Below, one piece after another: positions 17,990 to 26,548 of a stretch of DNA of 64,000 nucleotides. The position numbers and the translations under genes were made by a program. The notes under the pieces are model-generated. The model made no database searches. It had not been told where the DNA came from and saw only the letters and a program-made list of their open reading frames with translations. The stretch covers positions 62,001-126,000 of the forward strand of contig JANYET010000068.1 in the NCBI GenBank assembly GCA_025359785.1, written 5' to 3'. Origin of the DNA: Alphaproteobacteria bacterium. Lineage in GTDB: Bacteria; Pseudomonadota; Alphaproteobacteria; Caulobacterales; Caulobacteraceae. Numbering within the stretch: position 1 is the stretch's first letter; every line of letters begins with the position of its first letter.

Positions 17990-20900
17990 ACTTCCGTCGC
18001 CCGGAACACGCGGCGCCCAGTTGGAGCCACTGCGCAGAAGCCGTCGACACAGCAGGCCGCGCGGCCGGATTCCACATAGGCCGCATCGTGCCACCATAGG
18101 CCCGGCGGCGGCGAACGGGCGGCCAGCGCCACCGGCTGGACGGCCTCGGCCACCGTCATCCCGGCGAAGGGACCAAGGATCGTCGGCAGGTCGAAAACCT
18201 CGCCATTCTTGATCACATAGCGCACGTCGGCGGCGTCCTCGATCCGCTCCAGCGGATTGCCGCCCGCGACCAGAATATCGGCCAGCATGCCGGGCTTGAT
18301 CACCCCCAGCGGCTGGTCGAGGAACTCGCCGGAATACCGCGTCGCCGTGGTCAGGGCCTCGTAGGGCGAAAGACCGTACTTCACCATGCCGCGCAGGTTC
18401 ATGTGCAGGCTGACGCCGTTGAAATCGATCGGCGAGTCGGTGCCCGTCACCACGCGTCCACCGCCCTTCAGGATGTCCTTCACCTGCTGGACCTGACCCT
18501 TCAGCGCGGCCATCGCCACGGTGTTGTCGCCGCTCGCCGCCTGGTCGGCGCGCTGCTTCAGCTTGTCGAGTTCCCAGGGCGGGTAGAGCGCCTTGATCCG
18601 CGGATCGTCGACCAGCGAGCGGTCGCCGCCGTAGAGCGCCGAGGCGGTAAACAGCGTCGGCGTGCGCCGCGCGCCGCTGGCCACGAACAGGGCGGTAACG
18701 TCCTGATAGCTGATCCCCAACGCGCTGGTGGTGCGCGAGTAGCCGGTGCGGCTGGTGGCGCCGATGTGCTCCATGCCGTCCAGCCCGAAGGCCAGCGCCG
18801 GGTAGTGATAGTGCGAGGTCACCGGGATGCCGTTGGCATGCGCCCAGGCGACCACGTCGCGTTGCGCCTGCAGGGGCTGGCGCACGTAGGACTTGATCAG
18901 GTCGTAGGCCAGCGCCTTGGCCCGCGAAAGCTCCAGCGCCATCTGGCCGGGCTCGGTCACCGGCCGCATGAAGTTGTAGAAGATGCGCCCGCCGTCGATG
19001 GCCTCGCCGGTCGAGAAGTAGCGCGGCCCCACGCGGGCCCCGGCGTCGATCGCCTCGCGGTCCTCGACCATGTGATAGGCCGGCGATCCCGGCGAGCGGG
19101 TCGTGGTGACCCCCAGCGACAGCCACAGCCGCCCATCGCGGTCGCCATAGCCATAGCCCTGCATCTGCCGGTGGGCGTGCATTTCGACAAGGCCCGGCAT
19201 CACCGTGGCGTCGCGGGCGTCGACCACCCTGGCGTCTCCGACGCTGGAGCCGGCGGGCAGCAGGTCGGCGATCCGGTTGCCGACGATCACCACGTCGATG
19301 TTCTCGCGGATCTCCGGCGTCAGGCCCTGCCACAGCCGGCCGGCGCGGACCACCACGCGGCCCGTCGGCCTGGCGGTCGCCCAGGTGACGCCGTGCGGCA
19401 CGGTCCTGGCCGCGCCGCCCGCCGCCGGGATCATCCGCAGGGCGCCGTTGCTGAGATAGAGAATCGAGGCGGAGTCGCCGCTCCAGGTGGGCGCGTCGGT
19501 GACTTCGCTGTTCAGCGCCCGGGGCGGCGTCGCGAACCGGCCCTTGGCGTCCACGTCGGCCACATGCAGGCGGCTGGCGAACACAAAGGCGAGCTTGCTT
19601 CCGTCCGGCGACCAGACCGGGCCATCGTCGCCGCGCGTGCCCAGCGACCTGTCCGGGAAGACGGGCTGATAGGTCGCCGCCCCCGTCGCCACATCGACGG
19701 TCAGGATTTCGCTCAGCCCTTCGCGGAAGCGGGCCGAATAGGGCTTGAAGGCGGCCAGCGCCAAGGTCTTGCCGTCCGGGCTCCAGGAGGGCTTGCCCGG
19801 CTCCCAGATGGCGCCGAACACCTGCTTGATCGCGCCGCGCGCCACGTCGACCGTGTGCAGGGAGCCGGTCTGATCCAGGAAGGCGATGGTCTTGCCGTCC
19901 CGCGACCAGGCGGCCGAAAGCGCAGCGTCCTTGTGGGCCGTCAGCTTGCGCTCGGCCCCGGTGGCCATGTCGCGCAGCCAGATGTCGAGCTTGCCGCCGC
20001 GGTCCGTGGAATAGGCCAGCGTCTTGCCGTCCGGCGACCAGGCCGGGTCGCAGCACCAGAAGCCGTCCTTCACCAGCGGCTTGGCCTTGCCGCCCACCGG
20101 CAGCAGGTAGAGCGCGTTCAGCGCGCGGAACACCACGTGCTGGCCATCCGGCGATAGCGCCGGGCTGCCGATGCCCACGGCGGGTTTGCGCGCCTGGCCG
20201 TCGAAGTCGCGCTGGCGTTTCCGGTAGATCGGCGTGGTCACCGGCACCGTCACGGAAAACCCGATGTCGGTCGCGGCCTGCCCCGCGCCGCCGGTCAGGC
20301 TGCGGCGGCGAATCTTGCCGTCGGCGGTGTAGAGATAGTCGCCGTTCGGCAGCCACGCCGGTCGGAACGAGAACACGTCCTCGCCGGTCATCAGCGCGCC
20401 CCTGGGCCCGCGCAGCTCGGCGATCCCCTTTTCGACCACCGCGTAGACAATCGCCTTGCCGTCCGGCGTGAAGGCCGGGCTGTGCAGCTCCACCGGCGCC
20501 AGACGGTCGGCCGAGGCGGTGATGCCGGGCCCTGAGGTGCGAACGCCCTTGGCGTCGACGATCTCGATCCGCGCGCGCTCGACGGCGAAGGCGATCTTGC
20601 TGCCGTCTGGCGACCAGGTCGGCTCGCAGGCCTGACCCTCCGCCGACGCCCACAGCCGGATCGCGCCGCTGGCCAGGTCGAGGGTGTGGATCGCGTAGGT
20701 CCCCGTCCGGTCGGAGGAAAAGGCGATAGTCTTGCCGTCCGGCGAAAACCGCGGTTCGCGGCAGTCGAAGGGGCCGCGGGTGTGCTGCGTCAGGCCCTTG
20801 CCGTCGGCGCCCACGGTCCAGATCTGGAACGTGCCGTCGCGATAGGACTGGAAGACCAGGGTCTTGCCGTCCGGCGACCAGTCGGGCTGGGCGCCGTCGG

Positions 20901-21171
20901 TCAGGTCGTCGGTCAGGCGCGCGGCGACGCCACCGCTGACCGGCAAGGTCCAGATCACCCCGAACAGGTCCAGCGCCAGGGTCTTGCCGTCCGGCGCGGC
21001 GGAGACCGCCAGATTGGTCCCTTCCGTCACGGTGACCCGATGGGTCCGCTTGCCGCCTCCCTTGGCCTTGGCCGCCGCCGCCGGCGCGGCCACCGAGGCC
21101 ACGGCGATCGCCGTCCCGCCCATCGACAGGAGATGACGCCGATCGACGCCGCCGCGAGCCGGTTTGCCCAT
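17986..21171 (-). CDS. Tat-exported propeller-amidohydrolase fusion, 1061 aa
   Basis: The N-terminus carries a twin-arginine-like signal (DRRHLLSMGGTAIAVASVAAP). About twelve PD40/TolB-type strands follow (WSPDGKTLVF, FSPDGKTIAF, WSPDGSKIAF and similar), giving two propellers to about residue 600. The last 450 residues are an amidohydrolase barrel: PGLVEMHAHRQ (~664), SHYHYP, GMEHIG, then GTDSPIDFN and KPGMLADILVAGGNP. These hold the metal His and Asp positions. Such proteins hydrolyse cyclic amides or peptides in the periplasm. The gene lies 57 nt downstream of a TonB receptor, separated by a hairpin, and is probably in its operon. It ends in a Cys-containing tail (AACCVDGFCAV) not usual for the barrel. 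Confidence 0.88.
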   Translation of the reverse strand: MGKPARGGVDRRHLLSMGGTAIAVASVAAPAAAAKAKGGGKRTHRVTVTEGTNLAVSAAPDGKTLALDLFGVIWTLPVSGGVAARLTDDLTDGAQPDWSPDGKTLVFQSYRDGTFQIWTVGADGKGLTQHTRGPFDCREPRFSPDGKTIAFSSDRTGTYAIHTLDLASGAIRLWASAEGQACEPTWSPDGSKIAFAVERARIEIVDAKGVRTSGPGITASADRLAPVELHSPAFTPDGKAIVYAVVEKGIAELRGPRGALMTGEDVFSFRPAWLPNGDYLYTADGKIRRRSLTGGAGQAATDIGFSVTVPVTTPIYRKRQRDFDGQARKPAVGIGSPALSPDGQHVVFRALNALYLLPVGGKAKPLVKDGFWCCDPAWSPDGKTLAYSTDRGGKLDIWLRDMATGAERKLTAHKDAALSAAWSRDGKTIAFLDQTGSLHTVDVARGAIKQVFGAIWEPGKPSWSPDGKTLALAAFKPYSARFREGLSEILTVDVATGAATYQPVFPDRSLGTRGDDGPVWSPDGSKLAFVFASRLHVADVDAKGRFATPPRALNSEVTDAPTWSGDSASILYLSNGALRMIPAAGGAARTVPHGVTWATARPTGRVVVRAGRLWQGLTPEIRENIDVVIVGNRIADLLPAGSSVGDARVVDARDATVMPGLVEMHAHRQMQGYGYGDRDGRLWLSLGVTTTRSPGSPAYHMVEDREAIDAGARVGPRYFSTGEAIDGGRIFYNFMRPVTEPGQMALELSRAKALAYDLIKSYVRQPLQAQRDVVAWAHANGIPVTSHYHYPALAFGLDGMEHIGATSRTGYSRTTSALGISYQDVTALFVASGARRTPTLFTASALYGGDRSLVDDPRIKALYPPWELDKLKQRADQAASGDNTVAMAALKGQVQQVKDILKGGGRVVTGTDSPIDFNGVSLHMNLRGMVKYGLSPYEALTTATRYSGEFLDQPLGVIKPGMLADILVAGGNPLERIEDAADVRYVIKNGEVFDLPTILGPFAGMTVAEAVQPVALAARSPPPGLWWHDAAYVESGRAACCVDGFCAVAPTGRRVFRATEV

Positions 21172-21206
21172 GCGTTTCCCCCAGCCCTCTGTTGTCAGCC
21201 GACGCT

Positions 21207-21228
21207 GGCGCGCCCCACGTGGCGCGCC
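21207..21228 (-). terminator. Intercistronic hairpin after TonB receptor
   Basis: Inverted repeat GGCGCGCC - 6 nt - GGCGCGCC begins right after the receptor stop (21229). There is no T-run, so it looks like an mRNA-stabilising or attenuating hairpin between receptor and amidohydrolase rather than a full terminator. Note, however, that the receptor gene lies upstream in this minus-strand order. Confidence 0.55.
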
Positions 21229-23670
21229 TCAGAATTCGATGTTGATCTTGGCGTAGTAGAAGCCACCGCCGATGCCGAAGGGCGAGTACTGATTGTAGTA
21301 GGTGAACGGATTTGCCCCGCCGCGGTTGGCGGGCTGCACCACATCGGGAAGATAGTTGGTCAGATTGTTGGCGCCCACCGACAGCTTCACCTTGTCGGTC
21401 AGCTGGTAGGACAGGTCGAGGTCGGCGATGCCGGCTGGGGCGATCCGCTCGTCGAGCAGCGGATTGCTGCTGCGCTGGATCAGTTCGCCGTAGCGGATGA
21501 TCCGCAAGGTCGCGTCGAACTTGCCCAAGGTATAGTCCGCCGAGACGATCTCCTTGTCCTTCGGCTGGCCGCCGGTGAAGTCGCCCTGGCGCACCCGATC
21601 GATGAGGGTGAAGCCGAACGCTGGCGGTATCACCCGGTCGAACCGGTTCTTGTTCATATTGGCCGACAGCGTCCAGCGCACCGCGCCCCAGCGGTCGAAG
21701 TCGGTGCGGTAGTCGGCCACGAAGTCGATGCCGCGCGTCGTCGTGTCGGCGGCGTTGGCGTAGAAGAACACCGCCTGCTGCGGGTTCAGGCCCAGGCCGC
21801 GCAACAGGTTGCTGATCGCCACGCTGGGGCCCAGCACCGCCGTCTGCAGGATGCGGTTCTTGATCTTGATCTCATAGAAATCGAGCGTGATGTTCAGATT
21901 GGACAGGGGCCGCGCCACCAGGCCCGCTGAATAGGTCTCCGACTTCTCCGGCTGCAGAGGCTTGGCGCCCAGCGCCGCGGCGGCCGGATTGTCGGGCGGC
22001 AACAGCTGCACCGGATAGAGCTGGGTGGTGGTGGCCGGTGGCAGGACCACGCCGATGGTGCTGGACGACCCGTAGTGCTCCTGCTGCAGGGAGGGCGCGC
22101 GGAAGCCGCTGGAGATCGTGCCGCGCACCGCATAGTTCTCGATCGGCTCCCAGCGCCCGGAGATCTTGTAGGTCTCGGTCGAGCCGAAGTCGGAGTAGTG
22201 CTCGTAGCGCCCGGCGACCGACACTTCGAGGTTCGAAGTCAGCTTCTGTTCGGCGTTCAGATAGAGGCTGGCGTTCTGCCGCTTGAAGTCGCCGGCCGCG
22301 AAGGGTGAGAAGCCGCTGACGCCCTGCGAACCGCCCTGCGTGATGACGCCCGCGTTGGGCTTGCCGACCGGAGCGACGTAGTTGCCGATGACGTAGGATT
22401 CCAGCTGGCCCGCGGCGATCTTGAAGCTGTCACGGCGATATTCCGCGCCCGCCGCCAGGAACAGCGGCTTGTAGAGCCCGATGTTGAACTCCTTGTTGAC
22501 GTCGAAATTGTTGGTCCACTCCTGGAAGCTCAGCGTGCCGGCGTAGAAATAGGTCGGGCTCGCCGGTCCCAGGGACGCGTTCAGCGAATTGGTGTCGAAG
22601 ATATTCTTGTTGCGCCCCAGCGTGCTCGACAGATCCCAGTTGTAGCCGTTCTTCTCGCCCTTCAGGCCGACGGCGAACTGATAGTCCCGGTCATGCAGGA
22701 AGAGCCGGGGCGCATAGCCGTTCGGATAGACCGAGATGATGTTGTTGGACGCGGTCGGCAGGCGGTAGGTCAGCCAGGCCGCCGAATAGCGGCTGGAGAG
22801 TGTGCCGAAGCTGTAGGCCTTGATGCCGTCGCCGATGTCGTACTCGGTGTTGTAGCTGCCGACGTACAGCTGGGAAGCCGGGGCGCCGGGATGGGCCTGG
22901 GTGCGGTCGGCGGTCGCCTCGCGCGGATCGGGCTGGCCGTTGATCAGCGGATAGAGCACCGCGGTGATCGGCGACTTGTTGCCGCGATCGATAAGGGTCG
23001 TGGTCTGAGCGTTGAGGGTCGCGTTGAAGAAGCCCTTGTCGGCGAGCTTCCAGCCATAGTTCACCGAGACCTGGGCGGTCTTCCCGTCGCCCTGGTAGGT
23101 GGCGCCGGTCAACGCCTGGGCCTCGCCGCCCGCCTCGCTCTTCAGGATGATGTTGACCACCCCGGCCAGAGCGTCGGAGCCGTACTGCGCCGAGGCGCCG
23201 TCGCGCAGCACCTCGATGCGCGCGATGCCGGCCGAGGGGATCAGGTCCAGGTCCGGCGGCGCCTGGCCGTTCTGGGTCGTGCCGTTGACGAACAGGATCG
23301 AGGTGTTGTGCCGCCGTTTGCCGTTCACCAGCACCAGGGTCTGGTCGCCGGCCAGACCGCGGATCGACAGGGTCTTGATGGCGAAGCTCGCGCCGGCGCC
23401 GGAGTTCGACGTGTTGGCCGAGGGCACCAGCGTCGAAATCAGGTCGCGGGTTGATATCTTGCCGCTCTTGGTCAGGGCGGCGGCGGTCAGCACGTCGATC
23501 GGCGCAAGGCTGGTGGTCACGGTTCGCGACGTCGACCGTGTGCCGGTGACGATCAGCTCGTCGACCGCCTTGTCAGCGGATGCCGCATCCGCCGCGTCGG
23601 CCGCGCCCGTCAGGACCGTGGCGGCGATCGAAACGCTGGCGAACAGCGCCCGCCTTGTGGAAACCTTCAT
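21229..23670 (-). CDS. TonB-dependent receptor
   Basis: This 813 aa outer-membrane receptor would import a large solute using TonB energy. It has a signal peptide (ALFASVSIAATVLTGAADA), a TonB-box-like DELIVTGTRS, and a plug domain with LVLVNGKRRHNTS and IEVLRDGASAQYGSDALAGVVNIILK. The 22-strand barrel ends in YYNQYSPFGIGGGFYYAKINIEF with terminal Phe, as usual for outer-membrane proteins. The start has GGGGAG 8 nt upstream. It is followed by the propeller-amidohydrolase and is divergent from an Ntn acylase, so the ligand may be an amide or peptide-like compound. This substrate is inferred from context only. Confidence 0.95.
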   Translation of the reverse strand: MKVSTRRALFASVSIAATVLTGAADAADAASADKAVDELIVTGTRSTSRTVTTSLAPIDVLTAAALTKSGKISTRDLISTLVPSANTSNSGAGASFAIKTLSIRGLAGDQTLVLVNGKRRHNTSILFVNGTTQNGQAPPDLDLIPSAGIARIEVLRDGASAQYGSDALAGVVNIILKSEAGGEAQALTGATYQGDGKTAQVSVNYGWKLADKGFFNATLNAQTTTLIDRGNKSPITAVLYPLINGQPDPREATADRTQAHPGAPASQLYVGSYNTEYDIGDGIKAYSFGTLSSRYSAAWLTYRLPTASNNIISVYPNGYAPRLFLHDRDYQFAVGLKGEKNGYNWDLSSTLGRNKNIFDTNSLNASLGPASPTYFYAGTLSFQEWTNNFDVNKEFNIGLYKPLFLAAGAEYRRDSFKIAAGQLESYVIGNYVAPVGKPNAGVITQGGSQGVSGFSPFAAGDFKRQNASLYLNAEQKLTSNLEVSVAGRYEHYSDFGSTETYKISGRWEPIENYAVRGTISSGFRAPSLQQEHYGSSSTIGVVLPPATTTQLYPVQLLPPDNPAAAALGAKPLQPEKSETYSAGLVARPLSNLNITLDFYEIKIKNRILQTAVLGPSVAISNLLRGLGLNPQQAVFFYANAADTTTRGIDFVADYRTDFDRWGAVRWTLSANMNKNRFDRVIPPAFGFTLIDRVRQGDFTGGQPKDKEIVSADYTLGKFDATLRIIRYGELIQRSSNPLLDERIAPAGIADLDLSYQLTDKVKLSVGANNLTNYLPDVVQPANRGGANPFTYYNQYSPFGIGGGFYYAKINIEF

Positions 23671-23974
23671 GCAAACTGCTCCCCAACACCCCAGGTTGGC
23701 CCTCTAAGCAGTTCCCCCCGCGCGGGTCCGGATCGCTCCGTGCACGCCGCGCTTGCGCTCAGAGGCGATGAAGCCTTTCGCCACCGCAACCGGCGTCGGG
23801 CGATTGGGGCGGCAGACCGCCAGGCCACGTATGCAAATGCCCGGCTGGTGGGCAGGCGCGGCCGCAGCGCAGGCAGCCGCCCAATCTGGACAAGGCCCGC
23901 AATGTCCCGCCTTGTGCGCGTCGGTCGCGCCCGCCGGCCTCCGATGCGGCGCTCAAAAGGGATCTAGGAAACCG
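23671..23974. promoter_or_regulatory. Divergent region between TonB receptor and acylase
   Basis: This 304-bp gap should hold both promoters. An open frame reaches back from the acylase to 23753 but has poor protein character (Ala/Gln/Trp runs), and the AGGAA site before 23975 marks the true start. I saw no clear operator or -10 element. Confidence 0.4.
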
Positions 23975-26065
23975 ATGATTCGAGCAGCGGTCGCGTTTGC
24001 GGTGGTGTCCTTGGTCGGCTTCGGAGCCATGCAGGCTCTCGCTCAGCCCGTGGCGGGCTCAGCCCATCACGCGACGTCGGCGGCGCATTACAACGTCCGC
24101 ATCCGGCGCGACGAGTTCGGCGTGCCGCACGTCCTGGGCAAGACCGACGCCGACGCCGCCTATGGGTTGGGCTTCGCGCAGTCCGAGGACGACTTCGTCA
24201 CCGTCCAGGACAGCATCATGACCGCGCGCGGCCATCAGGCGATGCTGAAGGGACCGGACGGCGTGCCGAGCGACACCCTGGTGGCGCTGCTGAACGTCCA
24301 GGGCGTGGTCGCGGCGACCTATGGCGCCGAGCTCCCGCCGCATATGCGCCAACTGCTCGAGGGCTATGCGGCCGGCGTCAACCGCTACGCCGCGCTGCAT
24401 CCGGAAAGGGTCTCGCCGCACCTGCTGCCGGTGTCCGGACGCGACCTCGCCGCCTTTACGGTCTTCCGCAGCCCGAGCTTCTACGGGCTGGACGGGGTGT
24501 TCGCTCAGGCCGCGACGGGAAGGCTGACCCTGAAGAAGGAGGAGATCGGCTCCAACGCCGTCGCGGTCGCGCCGTCACGGTCGTCCGATGGCCACACCCG
24601 CCTGCTCTACAATTCCCACCAGCCGTGGAACGGCCCGCTGACCTGGTATGAGGCGGTGGTCGAAAGCGGTGAAGGCTGGCACGTGGCCGGGGGCTTCTTT
24701 CCGGCCAGCCCGTTCATGCTCGGCGGACACAACGCCCACCTCGGCTGGGGCGCCACGGTGAACCATCCCAAGCTGCATGATGTGTTCCAGCTGAAGATGA
24801 ACCCGGAAAATCCCAATCAGTATCGGCTGGACGGCCAGTGGAAGGACCTCGAGCATCGCACCTTGCAGATTGCGGTGCGCCAGGCCGATGGCGCGCTGAA
24901 GACCCAGAGCCGGGAGATCTTCCGCTCGGTCCACGGGCCCGTCGTCAAGGGGCCGCAGGGCGTGTTCGCCATCCGCTATCCGACCCAGGGCGGCGGCATG
25001 CGGCAGGTGTCGCAATACTGGGCGATGAACCGCGCCGCCACCTTCGCCCAGTGGAAGGCCGCGATGGCGATGGAAGCCGTACCCTCCATCAACTACATCT
25101 ACGCCGACGAAAAAGGGAACATCGGCTACCTCTCCAATGGCATGTACCCGCTGCGCAAAGAGGGCGCGGCCGACTGGTCCGGCGTCGTGCCAGGCGACCG
25201 CAGCGACCTGATCTGGACGAGCTTGCGCCCCTTCGAGGCCGCGCCGCACCTGTGGAATCCGAAATCCGGCTGGGTGTTCAACTCCAACAACACCCCGTTC
25301 CGCGCCACCGATCCGGCGAGCGATCTGAAGCCGGCCGACTTCCCGGTCTCCCAGCAGCTGCAGCCGATCGACGACATGACCAACCGCGGCTTCCGCGCGC
25401 TGGAGGTCTATGGGCCGGACAAGGCGATCAGCGCCAAGGCCTTCAACGACGATAAGTACGACCTCGCCTACAGCGTCCATTCCGACGAGTTCGCGTGGGT
25501 TAAGGCGGTGCTGGCCACCGATCCCAAGGGCGACGCCGACCTGATCGCCGCCCAGGCGACGCTCAGCGCCTGGAACGGCAAGGCCGACCTCAAGAGCCGT
25601 GGCATGGGGTTGGTGGCGCTCATGTGGCTGCAGCGCCGCTACCACCCGGACTGGACGCCGCTGCAGATGGTGCAGGCTGCGATCCCGATCCTGAAGAACG
25701 GGTTCGGCCGGGTCGATCCGGAATGGGGCGAGGTCAACCGCCTGCGCCGCGGATCGCTCGATATCCCCGTCGATGGCGGGCCGGACACCTTCCGGGCCCT
25801 CTACGGCAGCCCCGAACCGGACGGACGGCTGCGCGGCGTCAACGGCGACAGCTATTTCATGTTCATGGACTGGGACCGGCGGGGGCGCCTGACCTCGCGC
25901 TCCATCCACCAGTTCGGCGCCGCCACCAGCGACCCCGCCTCGCCGCACTACGCCGACCAGGCGCCGTTGTTCGCAGCGCACCAGACCAAGCCCGTGCGCT
26001 TCACCGAGGCCGAGCTCAAGGGTCACGTCACCCGCGACTACAGCCCGGACGACGCCCCGCGTTAG
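23975..26065 (+). CDS. Penicillin acylase family Ntn hydrolase
   Basis: This 696 aa periplasmic acylase has a signal peptide (VAFAVVSLVGFGAMQALA). The precursor should cleave itself before Ser193 in KKEEIGSNAVAVAPSRS; the Ser then acts as N-terminal nucleophile. Nearby conserved parts are LLYNSHQPWNGPLTWYEA, FPASPFMLGGHNAHLGWGATVNHPKLHDV and SINYIYADEKGNIGYLSNG, followed by FNSNNTPFRATDP. The family includes AHL acylases (PvdQ), aculeacin A acylase and penicillin acylases; the substrate cannot be read. Location next to a TonB receptor and an exported amidohydrolase suggests scavenging of acylated amides. Quorum quenching is an alternative. AGGAA is 4 nt before the chosen ATG. Confidence 0.92.
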   Translation: MIRAAVAFAVVSLVGFGAMQALAQPVAGSAHHATSAAHYNVRIRRDEFGVPHVLGKTDADAAYGLGFAQSEDDFVTVQDSIMTARGHQAMLKGPDGVPSDTLVALLNVQGVVAATYGAELPPHMRQLLEGYAAGVNRYAALHPERVSPHLLPVSGRDLAAFTVFRSPSFYGLDGVFAQAATGRLTLKKEEIGSNAVAVAPSRSSDGHTRLLYNSHQPWNGPLTWYEAVVESGEGWHVAGGFFPASPFMLGGHNAHLGWGATVNHPKLHDVFQLKMNPENPNQYRLDGQWKDLEHRTLQIAVRQADGALKTQSREIFRSVHGPVVKGPQGVFAIRYPTQGGGMRQVSQYWAMNRAATFAQWKAAMAMEAVPSINYIYADEKGNIGYLSNGMYPLRKEGAADWSGVVPGDRSDLIWTSLRPFEAAPHLWNPKSGWVFNSNNTPFRATDPASDLKPADFPVSQQLQPIDDMTNRGFRALEVYGPDKAISAKAFNDDKYDLAYSVHSDEFAWVKAVLATDPKGDADLIAAQATLSAWNGKADLKSRGMGLVALMWLQRRYHPDWTPLQMVQAAIPILKNGFGRVDPEWGEVNRLRRGSLDIPVDGGPDTFRALYGSPEPDGRLRGVNGDSYFMFMDWDRRGRLTSRSIHQFGAATSDPASPHYADQAPLFAAHQTKPVRFTEAELKGHVTRDYSPDDAPR

Positions 26066-26123
26066 GCGGCGGCGTCGGCGCTCAGCGCCAACAACGCCCT
26101 GACGATTGCGTTGGGAAAGGAAT

Positions 26124-26197
26124 TGGCTGGGGAACTAGGACTCGAACCTAGAACGACGGTACCAAAAACCGCTGTGTTACCATTACACCATTCCCCA
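26124..26197 (-). tRNA. tRNA-Gln (anticodon TTG)
   Basis: On the minus strand a 74-nt cloverleaf starts TGGGGAA and ends with a paired TTCCCCA, discriminator G and encoded CCA. The anticodon loop TTTTGGT holds TTG, reading CAA. The T arm is CTAGG-TTCGAGT-CCTAG. The UGGGGA start is typical for tRNA-Gln. Confidence 0.95.
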
Positions 26198-26293
26198 GCA
26201 GGAATGACCGCGACGGGGGGCCCGCGCGGAGGCGTCGAGATAGCGCAGGAGCCCCTGCGATGCAACGTCTCGCAAACGCCTTCCCAGGCCGCC

Positions 26294-26321
26294 TTGCGGG
26301 GCTCCAACCCCTCCTCTATAA
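26294..26321 (+). promoter_or_regulatory. Candidate tRNA-Pro promoter
   Basis: TTGCGG at 26294-26299, 16 nt spacer, CTATAA at 26316-26321, ending 15 nt before the mature tRNA-Pro 5' end. Confidence 0.4.
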
Positions 26322-26336
26322 GGCGCCCTCCAAAGT

Positions 26337-26413
26337 CGGAGTGTGGCTCAGTCTGGTAGAGCACCGCGTTCGGGACGCGGGGGTCGCAGGTTCGAATCCT
26401 GCCACTCCGACCA
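26337..26413 (+). tRNA. tRNA-Pro (anticodon CGG)
   Basis: A 77-nt cloverleaf starts CGGAGTG and ends with CACTCCG, discriminator A and encoded CCA. The anticodon stem-loop CCGCG-TTCGGGA-CGCGG gives anticodon CGG, reading CCG. The T arm is GCAGG-TTCGAAT-CCTGC. It is divergent from tRNA-Gln. Confidence 0.96.
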
Positions 26414-26548
26414 ATTCCTCCCGCCGTTGTTGATTCCGCGCCGGCTCGCCCGGCGGCGCCGGTCTTTCCGCCGCTGAAATAGTGTGCGAGACGCGGGTTT
26501 CGCGGGTCCAGGATTCCCTGGTCGGCCGCAGGCGCGTTTGGGTCCCAG

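Noticed and set aside
18403..20157. Plus-strand open frame over the propeller-amidohydrolase
   Set aside because: Antisense shadow with no recognisable domain.
26124..26413. tRNA pair as a possible phage or island attachment site
   Set aside because: No integrase gene and no direct repeat of the tRNA ends nearby.
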